From Stentor coeruleus (Eukaryota; Ciliophora; Heterotrichea; Heterotrichida; Stentoridae): a DNA stretch of 41,667 nt. The stretch lies in NCBI GenBank assembly GCA_001970955.1, contig MPUH01000651.1:1-41667 (forward strand), in the 5' to 3' direction. This document shows, in pieces, positions 34,059 to 41,667 of the stretch. The notes beneath the pieces are model-generated. The model did not search any database. It had not been told where the DNA came from and saw nothing but the letters and a program-made list of their open reading frames with translations. A program made the translations under genes and the position numbers. Position 1 is the first letter of the stretch; each line of letters opens with the position of its first letter.

Positions 34059-35125
34059 ATGTTTTATAAGAATAAATTATTTATTAGAGTATATAATATA
34101 TACATAAAAAACCCTTATTATAATCATATAGTTTCTTACTTCTGAAATACTTTATATATTTTTTTTATATATGTGGAATAAAAAAATCAACTATAGGCAA
34201 GAGTATATAATAAAAAATATGATTATTTTAATAGATAATAAGAAGTTTATTTATATATGTGGAATAAAAAAATCAACTATAGGCAAGAGTATATAATAAA
34301 AAATATGATTATTTTAATAGATAATAAGAAGTTTTTATTAGTTTTATATTTTTAAAGGGAAAAAGAATTTTTAATATTTAGAGGTTTAAAAGTTGAGTTT
34401 TTGTTGAAGATTGTGTCATAGGGTGAAATAGAAAATATATTGTATGAGCTTTTATATTATTGTTTAGGATAATAATAGATATTGTAAAAATTTTTAGACT
34501 TGGATTTATAATTAGAATCTAAATTTTTTGTTTGTATGTATTATACCTATATCTAGTTATTATAACTATTATATAATTATCATAACTAAGCTTAATAAAT
34601 ATTATATTCCAAAATGTAAACCATATATTGCAATATAAAATCCTCCTTACTATAAGCAATAATATATATAAAACTAATGAATTTCTATAATAAAACACAA
34701 CTTTTTTCTCCAATAATCCAATTTTCTATCTTAATCTCAATCCTGGTATTACAATATTATCCTAATGATTTCCAGAATTATCTTCATCAGTATTCTTACG
34801 ATTTTTTTCAAGGTCTAAATTTCATCTGGTTTTCCAAATTTTCTCAATTTTATAATACTATCATATCTGTTCTCATCAAAAACTTTCTTTATATTTTTTG
34901 AATTGTTTTAATATGCATATAAATACTTAGCTGTGTTATGGGGATATTTATGATTTTAGAGTATAAATTCCAATTGTTTATAAGTGATTAACCCTGATTC
35001 CTTTTTAGATTTTATAATAATATACATTTTTTATATATGAATAATTAGAAAATATATAAAGTATAAGGTTTGAGGATGGGTTACAGTAAACACAAAATGA
35101 TTTTTTAGATGATTATATAAGAAAG
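34059..35125. other. Intergenic region with a tandem duplication and a small ORF
   Basis: This AT-rich kilobase holds an 85-nt perfect direct repeat (34164-34334). It also has a plus-strand ORF of 74 codons (ATG 34677 to 34901). The ORF is hydrophobic (SPIIQFSILISILVLQYYP, then NDFQNYLHQYSYDFFQGLNF) and loosely recalls C-terminal pieces of large ciliate membrane proteins. It may be a fragment of such a gene; I do not call it functional. Confidence 0.4.
34164..34334. repeat. 85-nt perfect direct repeat, period 86 nt
   Basis: Bases 34164-34248 and 34250-34334 are identical, with one A between them. The layout (copy, one base, copy) is the same as at the eight N positions, so this may be a ninth unmerged overlap with the N resolved to A. 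A true tandem duplication is the alternative. Confidence 0.9.
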
Positions 35126-36580
35126 CTAATACTTATTCAATACTAAATTCATAATCTCAGGCTTGGTCTTCCCTTTAGTCTCAACCAAATCCCAATAAAA
35201 ATACCCAACTGTCAAAGCCATCGATGCAGAAAAGAAAAAAAACGCAGCCGAAATTCCAAGACTATTAACAACATNCAAAGCCATCGATGCAGAAAAGAAA
35301 AAAAACGCAGCCGAAATTCCAAGACTATTAACAACATAAGGAAACGAAATCGTCACCGCACATGTAAAAAATAAATTCGATGTAGCAGCCACAGTTAATA
35401 TCTTATCAACACATACTTCAGCCAAATAAGTCCATAAAGTAGCTCCAAGTGAATAAGCAAAATTTATCATAAAAAAGTAAATGCATAATAATGGGATTAT
35501 CAAAGATACATTAAAAATCCCAGAGAAAATACCTAGTATAAAACAATCTATAGCTAAAAGTGCTGAACCTGACAACATAAGGGTTTTTCTACCAAATTTT
35601 TTAAGTAAAGGTATAGTAAAAATCCCAGCAATAAAGTTCACAACACCCATAATAACTGTATATATTCTAGCCATAAAAGTTGATCCTCCTATATTTTTGA
35701 ATGTAGCCGTCGAGTAGAAAATATTAGCACAAATCCCAGAAAGTTGTTGTATCATACCAAGCATAAACCCAATTCTTAGCATTTTTCTATATTTACGATC
35801 TTTGAATATATCTTTGAAAGTTAGTAATTTTTTGTTGTCTATATTTTCATCAGCTTGCATTTCGACATCTTGTGAAAATCTTGATAAACCTTTATCTAAA
35901 CTTTGTTCAGTATATATAAGTAAAAGGGCATTTTTAGCTTCTTGTATTTTATTATTATCTAAATACCATTTTGGACTATCATATTTCATAAAAAACCAGA
36001 AATAGATTATTTGATACATTGCAATAACCCCAGGGAAAAGAAACATGAATATCCATAAATCATTAAGACTACTTGAAGAATAATTTGATGTTGGAAGCAT
36101 AAGCCCAAATCCATATGCGAAAATTAAAGATGCATTGTTAGATATTTGAACCATTGGACCCATTTGTGATGTCATTGAATCTGGGGTGATTTCATTTAAG
36201 AACATAGGAGAAATAGTCATATATAATCCTGAACCCACTCCACATAGAAATCGACCTATTGCAAAAGTTTCAGTGAAGGGGATAACAGAAAGTATACAGC
36301 CAAAAGTAAAAATTAAGCTTGTAAGCATCATAGATCCACGTCTTCCATATTTCTCACATAAATACCCAGCAGTTAAAGAGCCAAAAAATGCTCCAACTGG
36401 GATCATTGTACTAAATGCAGCGACAAAGTTATCTTTATTACTTCCCCAGTCGAGGGTTGCAGCAACATTATCAGCACAAGTGTTAAAAACACCTAAACTG
36501 TAACTAAAGTTGAAATTCCCAATGACGATATGTAAGGCTAAATTCCAAACTTTAGATTTCTTTATGTCATTTAGTAACAT
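35126..36580 (-). CDS. MFS sugar transporter (GLUT/sugar porter family)
   Basis: After removing the in-frame 63-nt overlap at 35213-35337 the gene encodes 463 residues, ATG to TAG. It has about 12 membrane helices with the long central loop of the family. Sugar-porter signatures are present: YGRRGS after helix 2, IGRFLCGVGSGLYM around helix 4, MIQQLSGI in helix 7, FGRKTLM after helix 8, and ETKGKTKPE after helix 12. Some canonical residues differ: the PESPR motif is DSPKW, and PETKG is VETKG. The expected role is facilitated or proton-coupled uptake of hexose across the plasma or vacuolar membrane; the substrate cannot be predicted. A decayed partial copy lies directly upstream on the same strand. 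Confidence 0.9.
   Translation of the reverse strand: MLLNDIKKSKVWNLALHIVIGNFNFSYSLGVFNTCADNVAATLDWGSNKDNFVAAFSTMIPVGAFFGSLTAGYLCEKYGRRGSMMLTSLIFTFGCILSVIPFTETFAIGRFLCGVGSGLYMTISPMFLNEITPDSMTSQMGPMVQISNNASLIFAYGFGLMLPTSNYSSSSLNDLWIFMFLFPGVIAMYQIIYFWFFMKYDSPKWYLDNNKIQEAKNALLLIYTEQSLDKGLSRFSQDVEMQADENIDNKKLLTFKDIFKDRKYRKMLRIGFMLGMIQQLSGICANIFYSTATFKNIGGSTFMARIYTVIMGVVNFIAGIFTIPLLKKFGRKTLMLSGSALLAIDCFILGIFSGIFNVSLIIPLLCIYFFMINFAYSLGATLWTYLAEVCVDKILTVAATSNLFFTCAVTISFPYVVNSLGISAAFFFFSASMALXVVNSLGISAAFFFFSASMALTVGYFYWDLVETKGKTKPEIMNLVLNKY
35213..35337. repeat. Assembly overlap around N at 35275 (62-nt copies)
   Basis: Bases 35213-35274 and 35276-35337 are identical. The extra 63 nt are in frame and add 21 false residues, duplicating one membrane segment of the transporter. 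Confidence 0.97.
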
Positions 36581-36752
36581 ATTATAATAAATGCTTTGTA
36601 TTTAAGTAGAATGTGAAGATGTGTAAATAAATGTTTAGGGATTGATGTAGTTGGTTTATAGTTTGATTTTTAATGGTTTTATGAAATGTTCCTAGGATTT
36701 TTTGAGTAGATAAAAAGAGAAGATTTTTGGATTATTGGAGTTTGTTGTGGTT
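36581..36752. promoter_or_regulatory. 5' flank of the sugar transporter gene
   Basis: These 172 nt are G/T-rich on the plus strand, so A/C-rich in the transporter direction, like the other upstream regions here. They lie between the live transporter and its decayed copy and should hold the promoter. No specific element can be named. Confidence 0.4.
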
Positions 36753-37330
36753 TAGGTACAACTTTTAGATTATCATGCTTAATAAAAACTAGGAATATAT
36801 TATTTGATATATTGCAAAAAACTTTGAGATTTTAGTAAATATTAAAGTATTTGCCATACTTTATAGGAAATAAACATGAATATATATAAATTATCAAGAT
36901 TATTTTAGGAACTGAAATTACAAGAATAAATCCTTAAGCAAAAGTGAAGTATGAGTTGTTTGAAAATTAAACAATTAGGGATATTTAAGATATTATTAAA
37001 TCTAAGATAATTTAGTTTATAAATATAGAATAGATTATTATTTATCAACTTAAACTCATACTGAATAGAAACTAATCTGTTACAAAAGTTTTTGTGAAAA
37101 TGAAGATAAAAAGTCTAACCTAAGATAAAAAATATTTTGTAAGTACCATAGAACTATACTTTTTGGTGATACTAAATAAGAATTTATGAATATTAATACT
37201 ATATAAATAATTTTAATGATATTTATGTATTTGCTGAATTATGATACTGATAATTTTTGTGAATTAATAATTCAGGTATTAATAAAAAGATTGAAGTTTA
37301 AGGTTAAAATAAGCTAATATAATAATAGAT
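36753..37330 (-). pseudogene. Decayed tandem copy of the sugar transporter N-terminal half
   Basis: The sequence aligns in order and orientation with the live gene between about 35950 and 36500. Examples: LVFIKHDNLKV corresponds to WFFMKYDSPKW, AIYQIIYS-stop-F to AMYQIIYFWF, SMVLTKYFL to SMMLTSLIF, and FTKTFVTD to FTETFAIG. At DNA level, stretches such as acaaaagtttttgtgaa match gcaaaagtttcagtgaa. Several in-frame stops and indels are present, and the C-terminal half is absent. Homology is clear from 36753 to about 37175 and weaker to 37330. It is a truncated, long-dead duplicate. Confidence 0.85.
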
Positions 37331-37732
37331 TATAAAAATTATCTAATGAGTTATTAAAGATAAAATTATTATTATTTGAAGACTATATTCTGATTATTTA
37401 CAAAATAAGTAACAACACAAATGATTTAATATTATAATAATTTAACTATGATTTTCAAGTTGAGAGTTCATATAAATTACTCTATTAAGCATCAAAGCTT
37501 ATAAATCTAAATATTAAAATCTTTTTACTATAATAAATCCAAATATCATAAGACTTTTTCAATTTTACTCACTCAAATTTTATCTTTTCTAGCATACAAA
37601 CAAATCTTTCAATCTGAATTCAAATTTCTATCAATTCTTATCACAACCCCTTGAAATTATACTAAAATCATTGAAATTGTTTTAAAAAACTTTCTAATGA
37701 AATTATCTTACCACTACCTTATTATAAGATAA
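37331..37732. other. 5' flank of the next plus-strand gene
   Basis: From about 37480 the plus strand becomes C-rich and G-poor up to the ATG, the usual upstream composition in this window. No gene is seen. Confidence 0.5.
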
Positions 37733-38347
37733 ATGGAGAATAAAAACGAACAACTTCCAATCGAAAATTTCCAAGACTTGAAGATTTTGCCAAGTTTGTT
37801 TAGTGGGGACTTTCAAAATTGTGCTAGCTTTTTCGTACAGCCTGATGAGATGAGTTTGGCATATGAAATTTGTGCACCTCAACCGGGTCCTCGTAAGAGA
37901 GGCCGGAGAAAATTAAGACCACACAATCCAACCAAGACAGAGGTTATGGATAAGTTCTGGTTTAGAGGATTTCGCGAGTTTATGAAGACTAATTATTTAG
38001 ACCTCAAACCATACCTTGACGATGATGATTTTTGGAGCACTTTTTTAGGCAAAGCAGGAATTCCTGGAAAAAAGAGTCTGTATCTAAGCTATAGTAAAGC
38101 ATACAAGCAAAGTCTTTTTGATACAACAAGTTTTTCAAAAGTTTTTATAGCATGGGCGTGTTTTTATGGTCTCACAAAAATTCCGAGGAAAAATTTTAAA
38201 GGGAACTGGAAATTTTACTACGAATATTTATTCACAGAATTAGTAGAAAACTGTAAGAAAAGCATTGATAACGAAGGCTTGGAAAGTGTAGGTGTAATAT
38301 TAAGTATTTTTTATAGCAAGAATCTTAGTATTACACAATTCTGTTAG
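37733..38347 (+). CDS. Probable ciliate-specific protein with AT-hook-like basic patch
   Basis: The frame has 204 codons from ATG to TAG. After a 50-residue acidic or neutral start comes a basic patch, GPRKRGRRKLRP, resembling an AT hook (RGR core, but Arg instead of Pro after it). The conserved-looking KTEVMDKFWFRGFREFMK follows. The rest, to about residue 185, is a compact aromatic-rich domain (FWSTFLGKAG, YLSYSKAYK, FIAWACFYG, WKFYYEYLF). I believe similar proteins with a basic patch followed by DKFWFR form families in ciliates, but I cannot verify this here. DNA binding is plausible but unproven. The gene has the G-poor 5' flank and G-rich 3' flank typical of this window. Confidence 0.72.
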   Translation: MENKNEQLPIENFQDLKILPSLFSGDFQNCASFFVQPDEMSLAYEICAPQPGPRKRGRRKLRPHNPTKTEVMDKFWFRGFREFMKTNYLDLKPYLDDDDFWSTFLGKAGIPGKKSLYLSYSKAYKQSLFDTTSFSKVFIAWACFYGLTKIPRKNFKGNWKFYYEYLFTELVENCKKSIDNEGLESVGVILSIFYSKNLSITQFC

Positions 38348-39765
38348 AAGACTCTTATTTAATCAACATTTATTATTGTAAATCAAGGCTTAAATATGGA
38401 GGATTGGTAGAGTCAAGCTAGGAAACTTAGCATGGTGACTTCAGTTGAGAAAAATATAGAAAAAAATAATGTTTATATAAAGATAAATGATAAAAGATAA
38501 GATTTTTTTTGTATGGGATAAACTAGGATATATGGTTTTATGAAATAGGTTAGGTTTTTTTTCGTCCTTTAAAGTTGTGAAATTGTATTGTTGGGAGACA
38601 TCATCAATGGGATATTGTAGATTGTAAGAAATATCATGATAAAGTTTTTTTTTTGAAGGTGTTAGGGTGTTAAATTGCTTTTGGATTTTTTTGATCAAGT
38701 TTGGGTGTTAGATGAGGATCTTGATGATATTAAGGGTGGGTTTCAATATTTTAAAGGATTACATAGAGAGACTTGAAGGGATTATGCATTTTAATATTGG
38801 TTATTATTATCATATTTTTAAATACCTTAATTTTATATGTTTGGAGACTTTTAAAAAATTTTTTACTGAAGAAAGTTGAGTTCGATTAAGAATTGAAGAG
38901 GAGGAGAAGTATAAACTTAGGCTAGGGCTAATGTTTTGATGCTAAGACGTATCTACAATTTATAAAATGGGTTTTTGGGTTTGTTTTATTTAAAAATTTG
39001 GTATTTTATTATATATGGCACTGGAAAAATTACTGTTGTTAGGTGTTATGAGGTAAATGTGAAGGAAATATTGTTGAATAATTGCAAAAAAGTTTTTTAT
39101 ATTAAAGATTGTTTTGGAATGTAATAAGAGAAGATTTAATTATGATATTGGCTTGTTATGATGGGGTATTGTTTTTTTTTTGGTTAGAAATTTATTGGAA
39201 GAGTGAGTGTTGAAGATTAAAGACCGTTATTTGTCTGGGAACTTTTTTGTTATAATTTTAAAGTATATAGGATAACTAATACTAACTTTCATATTTATTT
39301 GGGAAATCATCTATGTATGAATATTGTATTGTTTTTTATTATATTTTGAATCAAAGCTATTATGATTTTTATAAAATATATTTATGATGATATAAACTAT
39401 GAAAATTTTACTTGTTTTGGAATTGTTAATGCTTTATTTTTATTTAAATATTCGATTATTTTCTTTCAAATTAAGTTAGGTATTTTAGATGGTAATGCTT
39501 ATAAGAATTGTAAATATTTTTCATTTTTATCAAACTTGTATTTGGAAGTAAATTCACCAAATATTATTTTTTAACTATATTCAAAACTAATACTCAAAAA
39601 TTCTTTAAAAAATTAAAAGCATATCTACAACATCAAAAGTCTCGAAATCCCAATAAAATAAGTATTTTAAACTAACTAAAAACAAAACTAAACCACCCTT
39701 AAAAGCCTACACTAAAACTTCCTTCAAAGCCCAAAATCTTAATACAAAACTCTAAACCATAACTA
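38348..39765. other. 1.4-kb convergent intergenic region
   Basis: The first roughly 950 nt are G/T-rich on the plus strand; the last 180 nt are A/C-rich. Two weak frames exist. One is minus-strand 38441-38698, open for 85 codons but without an ATG. The other is plus-strand 39362-39574, with an ATG, 70 codons and hydrophobic content. Neither shows a domain. I see no RNA gene or repeat. Confidence 0.45.
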
Positions 39766-40509
39766 TTAATTATCTGACTCAGAAGTCCACAAAGAGATAT
39801 TATCTCTAATAAGTTGTAATATCATCGTAGATTCCTTATATGCATGTTCATCAGTCAAATTTTCCAAATTCTGTATTCCTTCATCAAAAGCTTTTTGTGC
39901 AATCTTAATCGCATCAGCTTGTTGATTAAGTATCTCATAATTAAAAACCGAATAATTCAAAGCTAAACCAATACGACTTGGATGAGTAGAATCAAACCCT
40001 GTTTCAGCAAGGTTTAATGCTTGTTGATATGCTTCTTGAGCATTTTTCGAGCTTTCATCTCTATATTGTCCTTGAGCAAATTCACATATATATCTATAAT
40101 AATCTCCTTTCATTTTGATAAAAAAGACTTTACTTTCCTCTGATGTACTTTTAGGTATTAGTTCATTGTCTATTATTCTGAGTATTTCTCCACAATAACT
40201 TCGTAATTCAGCTTCAACTTTTTCTTTATAATTCGCTGCGCGGGTTTTGTTTTCTTCATTCCCACGACGAGATTCTTTTTGTTCTATTGATTTGAGGACT
40301 CTCCAAGATGTTCTTCTTTTGCCTACCACTTTTTTAAAAGCTACGCTGAGGATATTCCTTTCTTCGACTGTCATTTCTGAGGTTGCTTTGCTTATGAAGT
40401 GCTTGACATAGTCTATCATTTCTTCGTATCTTTCGGATTGCTCGGCCATTTTGCTCAGAAGGATGAGTTCGTCTTTTGAAAGACTACTTAGGTTATCTAA
40501 TTTCCCCAT
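39766..40509 (-). CDS. 14-3-3 protein
   Basis: The protein has 247 residues, the normal length, from ATG (40507-40509) to TAA. All nine helices can be followed. The phosphopeptide pocket is complete: Lys59 and Arg66 in AFKKVVGKRRTSWRV, Arg139-Tyr140 in GDYYRYICEF, and Asn in LALNYSVFNYEI. The last is slightly unusual, as most family members have FYYEI. 14-3-3 proteins bind phosphoserine or phosphothreonine client proteins as dimers in the cytoplasm and nucleus and control their activity or location. The C-terminal tail is short and polar. The 5' flank (40510-40860) is G-poor in the transcript direction. Confidence 0.97.
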   Translation of the reverse strand: MGKLDNLSSLSKDELILLSKMAEQSERYEEMIDYVKHFISKATSEMTVEERNILSVAFKKVVGKRRTSWRVLKSIEQKESRRGNEENKTRAANYKEKVEAELRSYCGEILRIIDNELIPKSTSEESKVFFIKMKGDYYRYICEFAQGQYRDESSKNAQEAYQQALNLAETGFDSTHPSRIGLALNYSVFNYEILNQQADAIKIAQKAFDEGIQNLENLTDEHAYKESTMILQLIRDNISLWTSESDN

Positions 40510-41185
40510 TTATTTGGTACCATAGGATTGTAATGGAATTTTTTGTCTTTTTTTGGGTTAAAAATATTTTTTAAAGTGTTAAGATGGAAAAGAGAATATT
40601 TGTGTTGACTAGGATTTTTTAGATGAAAAGATGTTGAAGGTTTGAATATGTGCAAGAGGTTGAGAGATTTTTAAGATTTAGTGTGCGTTTTGTAAATGAT
40701 AAAGTGGGAAATTGGATTTTGGATACTGGGACTCGGTGATAGGGTGTTGGCTTAGGTTAAGAATTTTGGTTGGAATAGATGTTGTGAGAAAAGATTTTTG
40801 GTTATGAGGATTAGAGAAAGCTTAGGTTTTATGGTTTTGGATTTGGTATTTTTATATATATTGGATTTAAGTGATTTTATTAGTAATAGATGCATATATA
40901 TAAGTAGTTTGGTATATAAAACGTAATTTATAAAATAGCATGGCAGTTTTTATGTAATTAGTTAAATAATATTTCATCACTAATATTATCATAAAGCTAC
41001 TGGAAAACAGCTTAGCCCTACAAAATAGCACATATTTACAACATAAGCATATCCAACACGAACAGCAACCTAATAGCAAATCCTATAAAACTCCATATGC
41101 AAGCATCCTTCTTAATTCTAAGAAAAGTCAATTTTTTCTAAAACCTTCTCCCCAATCAAAATCCAAATCCATTCACGCCACAACA
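40510..41185. other. Intergenic region between 14-3-3 and exportin-7 genes
   Basis: The left half is the G/T-rich (plus strand) 5' flank of the 14-3-3 gene. The right half, A/C-rich near 41080-41185, is the 3' flank of exportin-7. A Cys-rich minus-strand frame at 40867-41079 lacks an ATG and is not credible. Confidence 0.5.
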
Positions 41186-41667
41186 TTAATTGTTAAGATT
41201 ACTTAAAACCTGTCTCAAACTGCTGAAATTCTTAGCAAACCTCTCTTTATTCTTACTTTCCATAGTCCTAGTAACCCCATTCATCAACGACGACAATGTA
41301 TCATAAATCTTACTCTGTATCTGCACATTACCCATCGCTTTAACCACAGCAAACCTCTTAATCTCTTCAAACCTATGTTCATTAACAATAATCAGCCCAA
41401 GCAACGGTTTACTCAAACTCCACATAAAAGTAGAATCTTCTAGCACAATAACCTCAACAATAGAATTTCCTCTAAAAAAAACTCCATAATTTTCCTTTAA
41501 ACTTAACTCTACAAACCTTATTTTCCCTAATAAACCTCAACAATAGCTTCAAAAAGCTCAGTAATAACTATTGGATACTCAGCTAAAGTCTTAAAAACCA
41601 TTTGTTTCTCATTAGTCTCTTTATGACTAACTTTAATAATAAACTCACACAAATATCCAATACAATT
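41186..41667 (-). CDS. XPO7: Exportin-7 (RanBP16) C-terminus, partial
   Basis: This is the 3' end of a gene that continues past the right edge, with a TAA stop at 41186-41188. The right part (41667-41536) reads VFKTLAEYPIVITELFEAIVE. After an 83-nt interruption the frame resumes as VIVLEDSTFMWSLSKPLLGL, then IIVNEHRFEEIKR and ESKNKERFAKNFSSLRQVL. The order and spacing match the exportin-7/RanBP17 C-terminus (compare WSMSRPLLGLILLNE and KNRDRFTQNLSAFR in human XPO7). The family belongs to the importin-beta superfamily of HEAT-repeat nuclear transport receptors that bind RanGTP and carry cargo through the nuclear pore. Nothing is missing at the interruption relative to the family, so the 83 nt must be removed for a normal protein. 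Confidence 0.87.
41453..41535 (-). other. 83-nt insert in exportin-7 bounded by 14-nt direct repeats
   Basis: In the gene direction, CTATTGTTGAGGTT occurs at 41546-41533 and again at 41463-41450, exactly 83 nt apart. Removing one repeat plus the intervening DNA restores the frame and the conserved protein. The insert is 83 nt (not a multiple of three) and contains stops. It can be read as a GT...AG intron (GTTTATTAG to TTGTTGAG) or as an element bounded by TA inside the repeat. Confidence 0.8.

Noticed and set aside
38441..38698. 85-codon minus-strand frame (LTPSKKKLYHDISYNLQYP...)
   Set aside because: It has no ATG, no intron signal upstream and no recognisable domain; its composition follows from the G/T-rich opposite strand.
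40867..41079. Cysteine-rich minus-strand frame (LLGCCSCWICLCCKY)
   Set aside because: No ATG start, and it lies in the exportin-7 3' flank; probably a chance frame.
1579..41667. Reassigned ciliate genetic code (TAA/TAG as Gln, or TGA as Cys/Trp)
   Set aside because: TAA, TAG and TGA all end clear genes here and none occurs inside the dynein frame. In-frame stops are seen only in decayed genes.
1..41667. tRNA, rRNA, CRISPR array or insertion sequence
   Set aside because: No cloverleaf-like B-box sequence, rRNA core, spaced identical repeats or transposase frame was seen on either strand.

Overview
The window looks like macronuclear DNA of a heterotrich ciliate, most probably Stentor or a close relative. 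Four points support this. The DNA is AT-rich with compact genes. The gene content is ciliary: an axonemal dynein heavy chain, a tubulin-type cytosolic carboxypeptidase, and a CFAP20 relic. All three stop codons are used as stops (TGA ends the carboxypeptidase, TAG the coiled-coil and transporter genes, TAA most others) and none interrupts a dynein frame of about 4,650 codons, so the code is standard. One gene is split by a 15-nt GT...AG intron, the size described for Stentor. The species is inferred, not proven.

Layout from left to right: a small predicted dual-acylated protein (-, 878-1078); a 2,158-residue coiled-coil protein with an 18-unit 21-residue repeat array (-, 1579-8360); a cytosolic carboxypeptidase with one 15-nt intron and a zinc-knuckle-like tail (-, 8915-11245); a DNAH2-type axonemal dynein heavy chain (-, 12379-26500); 61 bp away and divergent, a kelch protein (+, 26562-28094); two divergent decayed genes, an unidentified one (-, 28400-29439) and an unmistakable CFAP20/BUG22 pseudogene (+, 29664-30230); a FYVE-like zinc-finger coiled-coil protein (+, 30360-31289); a hypothetical basic protein (+, 32088-32720); a TPR protein (-, 33093-34058); an MFS sugar transporter (-, 35126-36580) followed by a decayed tandem copy of its N-terminal half (-, 36753-37330); a basic-patch protein of a probably ciliate-specific family (+, 37733-38347); a 14-3-3 protein (-, 39766-40509); and the 3' end of exportin-7 (-, 41186 to the right edge), interrupted by an 83-nt insert between 14-nt direct repeats.

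The assembly has a systematic flaw. All eight single N bases sit between two copies of the same 42-174 nt sequence. Removing one copy plus the N restores one reading frame in each affected gene. Dynein, the coiled-coil gene and the transporter are therefore intact genes that only look broken or lengthened.

Several genes point to motile cilia: dynein (I1/f inner arm), the carboxypeptidase (tubulin deglutamylation) and the CFAP20 relic. The most unusual items are the exportin-7 insert (possible retained germline element or exceptional intron), the pseudogene cluster, and the near-identical coiled-coil array.
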